DNA from: CAVRXZ01 sp963773035
GTDB taxonomy: Bacteria > Acidobacteriota > Vicinamibacteria > Vicinamibacterales > CAVVIG01
Direction of reading: 5' to 3'
Assembly (NCBI GenBank): GCA_963773035.1
Contig: CAVYZX010000009.1
Coordinates: forward strand, 372,001 to 436,000
Length of the DNA stretch: 64,000 bases
The notes beneath the pieces were generated by a model. It was not told the DNA's origin and searched no databases. It saw only the letters and a program-made list of their open reading frames with translations. The translations under genes were made by a program, and so were the position numbers. Positions 17,820 through 26,808 of this stretch are shown here, piece after piece (within the stretch, counting starts at the first letter, position 1; each line of letters starts with the position of its first letter).

Positions 17820-19238
17820 ATGATTTCCGCTGAGCGCATCCCGAACAACATCAACCTGTCGAGCAACAAGCGGCTGTTGCGTGCGCTCGAGCACTGGCAG
17901 CCGAAGTACATGCAGTGGTGGCGCGACATGGGGCCGCAGGGGTTCCAGGACTACCACCATGTTTACCTGCGAACTGCCGTGAGCGTCGAATCGGACGGTT
18001 GGGCTCACTTCGAGTACGTGAAGCTGCCGGAGTATCGGTGGGGCATCTTTCTGGCCGACCCTGTGTCGGATCGGCGGATTGGCTTTGGAGACCTTTTCGG
18101 TCAACCCGTCTGGCAAGAGGTTCCCGGTGAGTTCAGAAATCCGCTGCGTCGCCTCATTGTGACTCAGGGCGATACCGAACCGGCCAGCGTCGAGCAGCAA
18201 CGTTGGCTCGGTCAACGCTGTCCGAGCCTTTACGACCTGCGCAACCTTTTCCAAGTGAACGTCGAAGAAGGCCGGCACCTCTGGGCGATGGTGTACCTGC
18301 TGCATTCGTACTTCGGACGCGACGGCCGCGACGAAGCCGAGGAGCTGCTCGACCGTCAAAGCGGCAATCGCGACAAGCCGAGGATCCTTCAAGCGTTCAA
18401 CGAGCCGATCGACAACTGGCTCGACTTTTTCATGTTCACGATGTTCACCGACCGTGACGGGAAGTCGCAGCTGATGTCGCTGTCGGAGAGCTCGCTCGAT
18501 CCCCTGTCGCGAACGACACGGTTCATGCTGACCGAGGAAGCGCACCATATGTTCGTCGGGGAAACCGGCGTCGCCAGGATTCTGGAACGTACGAGTCAAC
18601 TGATGCGCGAGGCGGGGTTTTCCGGTGACGTGCGGCGTGTAGGTGGAATCGACATTCCGACAATCCAGAAGCACGTCAACCAGTGGTTCAGTTTGAGCCT
18701 CGATTTGCATGGCGGCGAGGTATCCAGTAATGCCGCCGCCTATTTTGCGAACGGACTCAAAGGCCGCGCGAAAGAGGACGCATACGAAGACCATGCGGTC
18801 AAGCATGCCGTTTACCAGATGGAGTTCTTCGAGGAGGGACGTCCGGAGGTCAAGGATGTCCTCATGCGCACCGCGATGAACGAAGTCTTGCGGGACTGGT
18901 ACGTGGGCGACTGTGCGGCCGGGGTCGAACGATGGAACCGGATGCTCCAACAAGACGGACTGTCGGAGCGTCTGCGGCTGCCCGATCGCAAGTTCAACCG
19001 CGGAATCGGGATGTACGCGGGACTTCATTTCGATCCCGAGGGCCGGCCGCTTTCCGCTGAGGAGTGGGAGCGCCGCAAACACGAGTGGCTGCCATCTGAT
19101 TCGGATCGCGAATATCTGCTGAGTATCATGGCCCGTCCGGTGTACGAGCCGGGCAAGTTCGCGAACTACATCGCACCGCCGCGACGCGGGATCAATCAGA
19201 AGCCCGTGGACTTCGAGTACGTGCGGACGGAGCTCTAA
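17820..19238 (+). CDS. boxB: Benzoyl-CoA 2,3-epoxidase, oxygenase component
   Basis: 472 residues from ATG 17820 (GGAGAG at about 17806 upstream), matching the BoxB N-terminus SAERIPNNINLSSNKRLLRA. Di-iron ligand pattern: Glu120, Glu150 and His153 in NVEEGRHLW, Asp211, and Glu240 and His243 in TEEAHHMF. This is the spacing expected of the BoxB class of di-iron oxygenases. It epoxidises benzoyl-CoA, taking electrons from the reductase BoxA; no boxA is present in this window. An earlier in-frame ATG at 17709 would translate the palindrome and is unlikely. Confidence 0.95.
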   Translation: MISAERIPNNINLSSNKRLLRALEHWQPKYMQWWRDMGPQGFQDYHHVYLRTAVSVESDGWAHFEYVKLPEYRWGIFLADPVSDRRIGFGDLFGQPVWQEVPGEFRNPLRRLIVTQGDTEPASVEQQRWLGQRCPSLYDLRNLFQVNVEEGRHLWAMVYLLHSYFGRDGRDEAEELLDRQSGNRDKPRILQAFNEPIDNWLDFFMFTMFTDRDGKSQLMSLSESSLDPLSRTTRFMLTEEAHHMFVGETGVARILERTSQLMREAGFSGDVRRVGGIDIPTIQKHVNQWFSLSLDLHGGEVSSNAAAYFANGLKGRAKEDAYEDHAVKHAVYQMEFFEEGRPEVKDVLMRTAMNEVLRDWYVGDCAAGVERWNRMLQQDGLSERLRLPDRKFNRGIGMYAGLHFDPEGRPLSAEEWERRKHEWLPSDSDREYLLSIMARPVYEPGKFANYIAPPRRGINQKPVDFEYVRTEL

Positions 19239-19317
19239 TCGTAGGCCCCAGGGCCCAGGCGTCAGGGCCCAGGGCTGTGTGAGGAATCATCCGAGCCTCA
19301 GGCCTGATACTGCCCTG

Positions 19318-19412
19318 AGAGCCTGTGAATCAATCGCGTGTGTGGTTTCCGGCTTTAGCCGGAAGATCGATGCTGGGCCCTCCTCTTCCGCCTAAAAGGC
19401 GGAAGCCACACG
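19318..19412. repeat. REPIN-like palindromic element 4
   Basis: Left end AGAGCCTGTGAATCAATCGC at 19318, then a hairpin TTTCCGGCTTTAGCCGGAAG, a spacer ATCGATGCTGGGCCCTC, a second hairpin CTTCCGCCTAAAAGGCGGAAG (21 bases, 9-base stem) and CCACACGCC. The preceding stretch 19243-19275 holds a separate GGGCCCAGG-type repeat word. Confidence 0.85.
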
Positions 19413-19447
19413 CCATGAGTCCTGAGCCTGACGCCTATGGTGTTGTG

Positions 19448-20890
19448 ATGCGCACGCAGATGTTCATCGACGGGCAGTGGAGAAGCGCCGCATCCGGCAA
19501 GGCGCTCGAGGTCATCAACCCGGCCACTGAAGAAGTCATCGCCACTGTTGCTGCTGCGGACCGGAAAGACATCGACGATGCAGTGGCGGCGGCTCGCGCG
19601 GCCCTCGACGGTCCGTGGGGGCAACTGTCGGCGCGCGAGCGCGGACGGTTGCTCTGGAAACTCGGCGAGCAGCTGATGGCCCGCGCCGACGAGTTCGCGC
19701 GGCTCGAGACACTGCACAACGGCAAACCCATTTTCGAGTCCCGCCAGATCGAGATTCCGGCTGCTGCCGAGTGCTTTCAGTACTACGCAGGGTGGGCCGA
19801 CAAGATTCACGGCGAGACCATCCCGGTGAAGGGCAACTTCCTCACCTACACGCTTCGCGAACCGGTCGGCGTGGTGGCCGCGATTGTGCCGTGGAATTTT
19901 CCGCTTCTCCTGACTTCCTGGAAGGTCGCTCCGGCGCTGGCGTGTGGCAACACGGTCATCGTCAAACCCGCGAGTCAGACGCCGCTCACCGCACTGGCTC
20001 TGGCGGACGTCGCGCAGGAAGTGGGCATTCCTCCTGGCGTGGTCAACGTAGTGACCGGGCCGGGTGCGTCGGTCGGGCAGATGCTCGTTGAGCACCCGGG
20101 TATCGACAAGATTGCGTTCACCGGCGATACCTCGACCGGCAAAGAGATCATGCGTCATTCGGCCGACACCCTGAAGCGCATCACGCTCGAGCTGGGCGGC
20201 AAGTCGCCGAACATCGTCCTGGCCGATGCCGACATCGACGCGGCCGTCCGAGGCTCGACAACCGGAATCTTTTACGGGAAGGGCGAGGTGTGCGCGGCCG
20301 GATCGCGCCTGCTGGTCGAGCGATCGATCAAGGACGCATTCCTCGAGAAGGTCGCCGCCCGAACGAAAAAGATGATGCCCGGCGATCCGCTCGATCCCAA
20401 GACGCGCCTGGGCGCCATTTCGTCGAAGCGACAACTGGAAACGGACTTGCGCTACATCGAAACGGCAAAGAAAGAGGGAGCCAGGCTCGTGGCTGGTGGC
20501 GGCCGAGCTGACATTGGAACTGGCAAGGGGTTCTTTCTTCAACCGACCGTGTTCGCTGACGTCACGCCCGACATGACCATCGCGCGCGAAGAGATCTTCG
20601 GTCCCGTCCTGGCGGCCATCGATTTCGCCGACCTGGACGAGGCCATCGAGCGCGCGAATACGACGACGTATGGTCTGGCGGCGGCCGTCTGGACCAGGGA
20701 TATCAAGAAGGCCCATCACGTGGCGCGAAAGCTTCAAGCGGGCACCGTCTGGATCAACACCTACAACGTTTACGACACGGCGGCGCCGTTTGGCGGGTAC
20801 AAGCAGAGCGGGTTCGGGCGGGAGATGAGCATGCACGCGCTCGAGCACTACACCCAGGTGAAGAGTGTTTGGGTTGATTTGAATCAGTGA
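19448..20890 (+). CDS. NAD(P)-dependent aldehyde dehydrogenase, box-cluster associated
   Basis: 480 residues from ATG 19448. Classic ALDH motifs: IVPWNFPLLL at about 146, Glu248 in LELGGKSPNI, catalytic Cys282 in GKGEVCAAGSR and EEIFGPVLA. The gene sits between boxB and the benzoate-CoA ligase, with 4 bases to the latter. In the box pathway a semialdehyde dehydrogenase (BoxD) oxidises 3,4-dehydroadipyl-CoA semialdehyde; this protein looks more like betaine/aromatic aldehyde dehydrogenases than like BoxD. It may replace BoxD or oxidise benzaldehyde to benzoate. I leave the symbol empty for that reason. Confidence 0.88.
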   Translation: MRTQMFIDGQWRSAASGKALEVINPATEEVIATVAAADRKDIDDAVAAARAALDGPWGQLSARERGRLLWKLGEQLMARADEFARLETLHNGKPIFESRQIEIPAAAECFQYYAGWADKIHGETIPVKGNFLTYTLREPVGVVAAIVPWNFPLLLTSWKVAPALACGNTVIVKPASQTPLTALALADVAQEVGIPPGVVNVVTGPGASVGQMLVEHPGIDKIAFTGDTSTGKEIMRHSADTLKRITLELGGKSPNIVLADADIDAAVRGSTTGIFYGKGEVCAAGSRLLVERSIKDAFLEKVAARTKKMMPGDPLDPKTRLGAISSKRQLETDLRYIETAKKEGARLVAGGGRADIGTGKGFFLQPTVFADVTPDMTIAREEIFGPVLAAIDFADLDEAIERANTTTYGLAAAVWTRDIKKAHHVARKLQAGTVWINTYNVYDTAAPFGGYKQSGFGREMSMHALEHYTQVKSVWVDLNQ

Positions 20891-20893
20891 CCC

Positions 20894-22441
20894 ATGACGG
20901 GATTACTCGAGCTGCCCGATCGGTTCAATCTGGCCGCTCACTTCGTCGATCGTCACCTTGACGAGGGTCGTGCAGACAAGCCGGCAATCCGGTGCGAGGG
21001 CGGCGTCTGGACGTATCGAGACGTTTTCGAGTCGGTGAATCGCGCCGGCAACATGCTGCGCAGGCTCGGCGTTCAAGAAGAACAGCGAGTGCTGATTGCT
21101 CTGCCAGACAGCCCCGAGTTTATTGCCGCCTATTTCGGTGCCATCAAGATCGGAGCGGTCGCCGTGCCGACCAACACGGCCATGCAGCCGCACGAGTATG
21201 CCCACTGCCTCGATCACAGCCGTGCGCGCGTGCTCCTCGTCCACGCCGACGTGTTGTCGCGCTTCCAACCGGTTTTGCGCGACCGCCCGTTTCTTCGTTG
21301 CGTCGTCGCCGTTGGATCCGCGCCCGAGGGGTGCTTGAGCTGGAAGGCGTGTCTGGACAAGGAGAGCGCGGCTCTCGAACCGGCGCCGACGAGCAAGGAC
21401 GAGATCGCGTTCTGGCTTTGGACTTCGGGCAGCACGGGCGCGCCAAAGGCTGCCGTGCACGTTCACGGCGACTGGATACCGTGCTGCGAGTTGTACGCGC
21501 GAAGCGTGCTCGACATCCACGAGCACGACGTCACGTTTTCATCGTCAAAGCTCTTTCATGCCTACGGCCTCGGGAACGGGCTGATGTTTCCGTTTTACGC
21601 CGGCGCGGAAACGGTCTTGTACCCGGGAAAAGCGTCGCCCGCCGTTGTTCTGGCCACCGTCGATCGGGAACGGCCGTCTCTGTTTTTCTCGGTTCCGACG
21701 CTCTACGCGGCGATGCTGCAGGAAACCGAACAGAACAATCCGTACTCGTTCGATTCCGTTCGGCTGGCGGTGTCGGCTGCCGAACCGCTTCCCGCCGACA
21801 TCTTCATCCGGTGGCAGAAGCGATTTCAGCGTGAGATTCTGGACGGCATCGGATCGACCGAGATGCTGCACATCTACCTGTCGGCGCGGGCCGGCAAGGT
21901 GAAACCCGGCAGCGCCGGACAGCCTGTACCCGGGTACGACCTTCGAATCCTTGATAAAGACGAGCGCGACGTCGCCGATGGCGAGATTGGCGACGTGTAC
22001 GTGCGTGGCCCGAGCGCGGCGCTCTGCTATTGGAATCGTCGTCATCTCAGCCGGGAGCGCATGCGGGGCGAATGGTTCGCAACGGGCGACAAAGCGTACC
22101 GAGATCCCGACGGCTACTACTGGTACTCCGGCCGGTCGGACGACATGTTCCGAGTCTCGGGCGAATGGGTGTCGCCGATCGAGCTGGAGCACGCGCTTTC
22201 CGAACACCATGCCGTGCTCGAAGCTGCTGTCGTGCCGTACCAGGACGAACACAATCTGACGAGGCCGATGGCCTACGTCGTGTTGAAGTCGTCCGCGAGT
22301 GTCACCGAGGAGCTTGCCCACGAGCTCCAGGCATTCGTCAAAGATCGCGTGACGCACTACAAATGCCCGCGCCGAATCCAGTTCGTCGAGCAGCTGCCGA
22401 AAACGGCTGCGGGAAAGATCCAGCGGTTCAAGCTGCGGTAG
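20894..22441 (+). CDS. Benzoate-CoA ligase family protein
   Basis: 515 residues. Starts LPDRFNLAAHFVDRHLDEGR, characteristic of benzoate-CoA ligases. AMP-binding loop WTSGSTGAPKA at 176-186, KLFHAYGLGNGLMFPFYAGA, DGIGSTEMLHIYLS, the hinge GRSDDMFRVSGEWVSPIELE, and the C-terminal catalytic lysine in PKTAAGKIQRFKLR. It forms benzoyl-CoA from benzoate, CoA and ATP, the entry step for BoxB/BoxC encoded just upstream. Three bases separate it from the aldehyde dehydrogenase stop, so the two are in one operon. Related ligases take 2-aminobenzoate or hydroxybenzoates, so the exact acid is not certain. Confidence 0.93.
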   Translation: MTGLLELPDRFNLAAHFVDRHLDEGRADKPAIRCEGGVWTYRDVFESVNRAGNMLRRLGVQEEQRVLIALPDSPEFIAAYFGAIKIGAVAVPTNTAMQPHEYAHCLDHSRARVLLVHADVLSRFQPVLRDRPFLRCVVAVGSAPEGCLSWKACLDKESAALEPAPTSKDEIAFWLWTSGSTGAPKAAVHVHGDWIPCCELYARSVLDIHEHDVTFSSSKLFHAYGLGNGLMFPFYAGAETVLYPGKASPAVVLATVDRERPSLFFSVPTLYAAMLQETEQNNPYSFDSVRLAVSAAEPLPADIFIRWQKRFQREILDGIGSTEMLHIYLSARAGKVKPGSAGQPVPGYDLRILDKDERDVADGEIGDVYVRGPSAALCYWNRRHLSRERMRGEWFATGDKAYRDPDGYYWYSGRSDDMFRVSGEWVSPIELEHALSEHHAVLEAAVVPYQDEHNLTRPMAYVVLKSSASVTEELAHELQAFVKDRVTHYKCPRRIQFVEQLPKTAAGKIQRFKLR

Positions 22442-22481
22442 GGCGTGTGGAGATCGCGGTCGAGAGGCCGCAGAGACGACT

Positions 22482-22538
22482 CAACGCCGAGACCGCTGAG
22501 ACCGCAGAGCCTCTGCGTGTTTTGCGGTCTCTGCGTTG
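22482..22538. repeat. Inverted repeat of the GCAGAGACCG word family, copy 1
   Basis: The left arm 22482-22509 (CAACGCCGAGACCGCTGAGA, CCGCAGAG) pairs with the right arm 22511-22538 (CTCTGCGTGTTTTGCGGTCT, CTGCGTTG), a 28-base imperfect hairpin with almost no loop. A second, related copy is at 63923-63992. It lies just after the benzoate-CoA ligase stop and could terminate the box operon. Confidence 0.87.
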
Positions 22539-22658
22539 GATCGGATTCTCTGCGATCTCCGCCCGCTCCGCGCCCCGTGCGTCCTCGCTAGCCGTTAGGG
22601 CACTGAGGTGCCATAATGCTGCGCTGCCCGTGGCAGGTATCCACAGAAGGAGAGACAT

Positions 22659-23480
22659 ATGGAGATCGATCGCCGCGTATTCATTGCCAGCCTGGGCGGC
22701 GCCGCGGCCGTGAACCAGATGGACTCTGAAGCCAAGGCCGACGCGCTCGAAGAATTCATGATGCGCAAACTGGATGAAGCGGTTGCGCAGAATCAAGGGG
22801 CCTCTCAAAAGTTTCCGACGGTCGCCGAGATCGAGGCGCAGATCGAAACGAGATCAACTCGCCGAGGTGTCGGCAATCTCTTCACCGCCTCCTCGGGAAC
22901 GGTCAAGCGCCTGCCCGCAATGCCCGACAAGCCGACGCTGATGGACTTCTTCAAGCTGCGGTTCAACGGCACTTCCAATCATGTGCTGCAAAGTGCCAAT
23001 CGTGCGATGAAGACCGGCATGTCGGAGGAGATCGTACTGGCCTGCCTGCTCCACGACGTGGTTCAGGAGCTGATCAAGGTGGATCACGGCTGGTGGGGCG
23101 CTCAGCTCTTCGAGCCGTACGTTCCTGAGAAGACGACGTTTGCCATCCGGTACCACCAGGCTCTTCGTTTTTACGCCGACTCCGCCAACGGATATGAGTA
23201 TCCGGATCTCTACCGGCGGGTGTTCGGCGAAGACTACAAGCCCGAGCCGTACATCGAAGCCACCTACAAGATGGTGCGCAATCACAAGTGGTACCTGGAG
23301 CCGCGGATGGTCACGGTGAACGACTTGTACGCGTTCGATCCCAACGCGAAGGTCGATCTCGACCAATTCGTCGACATCGTGGGCCGTCATTTCAAGCAGC
23401 CCAAAGAAGGGCTCGGGTACGACAACAGCCCAGTCGCGCACATGTGGCGATCGATCGCGAGACCAGATGCGCCACTCTAG
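22659..23480 (+). CDS. HD-domain protein with twin-arginine-like leader
   Basis: 273 residues, ATG 22659 with GGAGAG about 6 bases upstream. N-terminus EIDRRVFIASLGGAAAV looks like a short Tat leader. Candidate metal ligands are spaced as in HD-domain enzymes: His108 (SNHVLQ), His132-Asp133 (LLHDVVQE), His143 (DHGWWG), His166 (RYHQALRFY) and Asp222 (VNDLYAF). That set of four His and two Asp resembles the HD-type mixed-valent di-iron oxygenases (PhnZ/MIOX-like) as well as phosphohydrolases; which it is cannot be told. It overlaps the next gene by 14 bases, implying joint expression with a solute-binding protein. Confidence 0.7.
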   Translation: MEIDRRVFIASLGGAAAVNQMDSEAKADALEEFMMRKLDEAVAQNQGASQKFPTVAEIEAQIETRSTRRGVGNLFTASSGTVKRLPAMPDKPTLMDFFKLRFNGTSNHVLQSANRAMKTGMSEEIVLACLLHDVVQELIKVDHGWWGAQLFEPYVPEKTTFAIRYHQALRFYADSANGYEYPDLYRRVFGEDYKPEPYIEATYKMVRNHKWYLEPRMVTVNDLYAFDPNAKVDLDQFVDIVGRHFKQPKEGLGYDNSPVAHMWRSIARPDAPL

Positions 23481-24450
23481 GCATGGGCATATAAGCATCA
23501 CCTGGCGTTCTTTGTGGTGGACGGCGTTTACCGCCATCGCTGTGACGCTGGGGATGCTCGCGGCGTTCGCGCAACGCTCTTCGACGCTTCGACTCGCCGT
23601 CAACACGACGACCATCGAGTCCGCGCCGCTTTTCGTCGCGGCGGAGGGGCCTGCGGGTGCCACTCTGCGAGTGAGCAGCGGCGGGATTGCGCAGTTGGTG
23701 AGCCTCGAAGCCGATGCCGCGACCAACTCATCGACGCAAGCCGTGCTTCGTTCAGTCGCCAATCCCAACCTCCGCATCGTTCTGACCGTGGCCGAGTGTT
23801 TCTACCGGGTCGTCGGCCGCCGATCGGCCGGAATCAGACAAGTGGCGGATCTGCGGGCGAAGAGAATCGGGACGCCGGTCAATACGTCGGCCCACTTCTA
23901 TCTCGCCAAGATGTTGCGGGGGGCCAACCTGACAGAGGCCGACGTCACAGTGGTCGCGTTGGCGCAAAACGAGATGGCCGCGGCGCTCGAGAAGGGGACG
24001 GTTGATGCGGTCTCGATCTGGGAACCCTGGGCTCAGTACTCGATCGAGGCCATTGGTTCCGACGCGGTGGTTCTGGAGAATCGGTCGATTTACCGTGAAC
24101 TGTTCAATCTGAACACGACGGCCGATATTTTGTCTGATCCCGCCAAGCGTTCAGCGATCGTTGATCTTGTGAGAGCAACCATCAGTTCCTCGGACCAGGT
24201 TCGTCGAAGTCCAGCGGAAATACGACCGCTGCTCGTTTCGAAGGTCAACGTAAGAGAGCAGACGAGCACGGCAGTCTGGGGCCAGTTTCGCTTTCCGGCG
24301 ACCCTTCCCGAAGATCTCTTGGAGGTCCTGGTCGAAGAAGAAACGTGGGCCGCTGCTGCACAGAAACGCGCCCCCCGCTCGCGAACGGCTCTTTCCACTC
24401 TCATCGAAAGAAACGTCCTGATCGAAGCACAAAAGTCTGCCAGCCGTTGA
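23467..24450 (+). CDS. NMT1/SsuA-like ABC solute-binding protein (orphan)
   Basis: 327 residues with a hydrophobic N-terminal segment (SLWWTAFTAIAVTLGMLAAF) acting as signal or anchor. The body has the NMT1/THI5-like pattern: LRLAVNTTTIESAPLFVA, VADLRAKRIGTPVNTSAHFY, ALAQNEMAAALEKGTVDAVSIWEPW. Such proteins bind sulfonates, nitrate, thiamine precursors or similar solutes for ABC import. No permease or ATPase gene is nearby, and the start overlaps the HD-domain gene. The pairing suggests the HD enzyme and the binding protein deal with the same small molecule; inference. Confidence 0.75.
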   Translation: MRHSRHGHISITWRSLWWTAFTAIAVTLGMLAAFAQRSSTLRLAVNTTTIESAPLFVAAEGPAGATLRVSSGGIAQLVSLEADAATNSSTQAVLRSVANPNLRIVLTVAECFYRVVGRRSAGIRQVADLRAKRIGTPVNTSAHFYLAKMLRGANLTEADVTVVALAQNEMAAALEKGTVDAVSIWEPWAQYSIEAIGSDAVVLENRSIYRELFNLNTTADILSDPAKRSAIVDLVRATISSSDQVRRSPAEIRPLLVSKVNVREQTSTAVWGQFRFPATLPEDLLEVLVEEETWAAAAQKRAPRSRTALSTLIERNVLIEAQKSASR

Positions 24451-24509
24451 ACGTCGAGCGTCGGCGTGTTAGGAAGCGTAGAATTGATGAGGTCTGGCAC
24501 CGCCGGTCA

Positions 24510-25436
24510 ATGAACCGATTGATTCTGCCCGCGGCCGCGATCGCGCTTCTCATGGCGTGCACGGGTGGACCCCGACCGACCACGCCTGACCGTCCGCCGA
24601 ATCCTTCTCCCTCACCGGGCCCGCAGCCGGTGCCGCCGCCAGCAGGTCCTGAGGTCTTTGTCGGAGCCGGGGATATTGGATGGTGCGGCTTGCCGGGCGC
24701 TCAGCTGACGGCCGCCCTGCTCGACGGCATTCCGGGCAATGTATTTACCGCAGGCGACAATTCGTACATGTCGGGATCCAGCGACGAATTCCAGCGTTGC
24801 TACGATCCGCATTGGGGACGTCACCGTGGCCGCACGTGGCCAGTTCCAGGGAATCACGACTACGCGGACGGCAAGTCCGACGCTTCCAGCTACTTCTCGT
24901 ACTTCGGCGCGAGCGCCGGGGCGCCTGGCTCGGGTTACTACAGCTTCGACCTCGGCGCCTGGCACATCGTCGCGTTGAACAGCGAGATTTCTGCACATCC
25001 AGGATCCCCCCAGGAGGCGTGGCTTCGCTACGATCTTTCGGCCAAGTCCAGCAAATGCACGCTGGCGTATTTTCATACGCCCGTTTTCGGCTCCGGTTCG
25101 AACGGGGGCAATCCGCATATGCAGGCAGTCTGGAAGGTCCTGTATGAGTTGGGTGCCGACGTTGTGGTCAACGCCCATAACCACAGTTACGAGCGGTTCG
25201 CGCCGCAAAGTCCTGACGGCATCATGGATCCCTCGCGTGGTGTTCGCCAGTTCACCGTCGGCACCGGTGGGGCGCAGCTCACGAACTTTCCCCGCACGCT
25301 TCCCAACAGCCAGGTCCGCAACAACACGAGTTGGGGAGTGTTGAAGCTGACGCTCTGGGGCGATCGGTACGACTGGCAGTTCATTCCGGTTTCCGGCCAA
25401 AGCTTTACGGATATCGGCAGCGACAATTGCCATTAG
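24510..25436 (+). CDS. Lipoprotein metallophosphoesterase (purple acid phosphatase-like)
   Basis: 308 residues from ATG 24510. Lipobox LLMAC with Cys17 follows a hydrophobic signal, then a Pro-rich linker (about 21-45). Calcineurin-type motifs follow: GD at 54-55 in GAGDIGWCG, GDNSY from 82, GNHDY at 114-118, and later HAHNHSYERF. The class hydrolyses phosphomonoesters or diesters at a two-metal site; being a lipoprotein it would act in the periplasm or outer membrane. An upstream in-frame start would overlap the previous gene and lacks a signal, so it was rejected. Confidence 0.86.
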   Translation: MNRLILPAAAIALLMACTGGPRPTTPDRPPNPSPSPGPQPVPPPAGPEVFVGAGDIGWCGLPGAQLTAALLDGIPGNVFTAGDNSYMSGSSDEFQRCYDPHWGRHRGRTWPVPGNHDYADGKSDASSYFSYFGASAGAPGSGYYSFDLGAWHIVALNSEISAHPGSPQEAWLRYDLSAKSSKCTLAYFHTPVFGSGSNGGNPHMQAVWKVLYELGADVVVNAHNHSYERFAPQSPDGIMDPSRGVRQFTVGTGGAQLTNFPRTLPNSQVRNNTSWGVLKLTLWGDRYDWQFIPVSGQSFTDIGSDNCH

Positions 25437-25466
25437 CGCGCATCCGGCATAGAAAGGTCATGTAGC

Positions 25467-25484
25467 GCAGCCCTTTAGGGCTGC
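25467..25484. terminator. Perfect short hairpin between phosphoesterase and MFS genes
   Basis: GCAGCCCTTTAGGGCTGC is a perfect palindrome with an 8-base stem. There is no following T run, so a rho-independent terminator is possible but not proven; it may also be one more small intergenic repeat. Confidence 0.45.
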
Positions 25485-25494
25485 CCCGGAACAC

Positions 25495-26808
25495 GTGTAC
25501 GAGCTCAATTCGACAGTGGACGGGGTTTCCATCAAGCGCGCCTGGCGTCAGCTCGCCTGGTCCCGCGTCAGCGCGAACGTCTGGTATCTCGGCTTCACGA
25601 GCCTGCTCACCGACGTTTCCTCGGAAATGATCACGAGCATCCTTCCCGTCTACCTCGTTCTGCACCTGCACATGACGCCGCTCGCTTTTGGCGCTATCGA
25701 CGGCCTGTATCAAGGGGTCGCTGCCCTCGTCCGGACCGGCAGCGGGGTGGTCTCGGATCGGCTTCGTCGATACAAGTCAGTTGCGGTTGTTGGATACGCG
25801 GTTTCTGCAGTATCCAGGCTGGGCTTGCTGCTGGTCGGCGCACGATGGGCGCCGCTCGCCGCGGTGGTGACGGGAGACCGGGTGGGAAAGGGCATACGCA
25901 CCGCGCCGCGCGACACGCTGATCGCGCTGAGCACAGTGCCCGATCGTCTGGCGACATCCTTTGGAGTCCATCGCGCCCTCGACGCCGCAGGCGCGATGAT
26001 CGGGCCCGTCGTCGCGTTCGGGATCCTGGCGTTCCTTCCGGAGCAATTCGACCTGGTGTTCCTGACCAGTTTCTGTATCGCGATCGTTGGCCTCGCCGTA
26101 CTTGTCCTGTTCGTACAGATCCCGTACGAAGACGCTGCCGTCGAACGTGCGGCTCGTGTGCTGGACCGCGGGTTCCAGGCCGTTCCGAGCGGTGCGTCGC
26201 CGAAAAGCAGATCGGAGGCACGCGAGTCGGAATTAGCAGCGATTTGGGGCCCTCAGTTTCGCCCGTTGTTGATCGCGGCGAGTGCGCTCGCTCTGACGAC
26301 TGTCAGCGACGCGTTCCTGTACTTGGTGCTCCAACAATCAATCGGGTTCGATGGCCGCCTCGTTTCTCTTCTCTACGTCGGAACCCCACTGGTGTATTTC
26401 ATGTTGGCGGCGCCGCTAGGGATCCTGGCCGATCGCTTCGGCGCGGGGCGCACGTTTGTTGCCGGTCATCTCTTGCTCCTCGTTCTGTACGGTGTCCTCA
26501 TATCGGCCGGCTTCGGCCCAGCCGCTGCGCTGATTTGCGTGGTCTTGCTTGGCGCATACTACGCGGCAACGGATGGGGTGCTGGCTGCCCTGGCCAGTGC
26601 CCGACTTCCCGTCGGGCGGCTCGGGACGGGCCTTGGCGCCGTCGCGACCGCGACGAATCTCTCCCGGGCATTGGCATCGCTGGTGTTCGGGTACGTCTGG
26701 ACGCGGTGGGGAAGAGAGACTGCATTGCTGCTGTTCTCGCTCGGTCTTTGCGCGTCGATGGGAGTTGCTTTCCGTCAACTGACTGCGGCTGACAAAAGCA
26801 CAGCGTGA
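25495..26808 (+). CDS. Major facilitator superfamily transporter
   Basis: 437 residues with about 12 hydrophobic segments and a GTG start. Signature pieces are FTSLLTDVSSEMITSILPVYL at the first helix, FGAIDGLYQGVAALVRTGSGVVSDR around the loop 2-3 motif, and GDRVGKGIRTAPRDTLIALS. This resembles MFS proteins often annotated as multidrug or heavy-metal efflux in Acidobacteriota. The central loop (about 218-250) is charged. The stop overlaps the next start by 4 bases (GTGA). Substrate unknown. Confidence 0.85.
   Translation: MYELNSTVDGVSIKRAWRQLAWSRVSANVWYLGFTSLLTDVSSEMITSILPVYLVLHLHMTPLAFGAIDGLYQGVAALVRTGSGVVSDRLRRYKSVAVVGYAVSAVSRLGLLLVGARWAPLAAVVTGDRVGKGIRTAPRDTLIALSTVPDRLATSFGVHRALDAAGAMIGPVVAFGILAFLPEQFDLVFLTSFCIAIVGLAVLVLFVQIPYEDAAVERAARVLDRGFQAVPSGASPKSRSEARESELAAIWGPQFRPLLIAASALALTTVSDAFLYLVLQQSIGFDGRLVSLLYVGTPLVYFMLAAPLGILADRFGAGRTFVAGHLLLLVLYGVLISAGFGPAAALICVVLLGAYYAATDGVLAALASARLPVGRLGTGLGAVATATNLSRALASLVFGYVWTRWGRETALLLFSLGLCASMGVAFRQLTAADKSTA

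Noticed and set aside
19355..20848. Very long antisense frame over the aldehyde dehydrogenase
   Set aside because: High-GC shadow frame. The plus strand carries all ALDH motifs, and the antisense product is Arg/His-rich without recognisable features. The same holds for 1832-3184 and 38287-39660.
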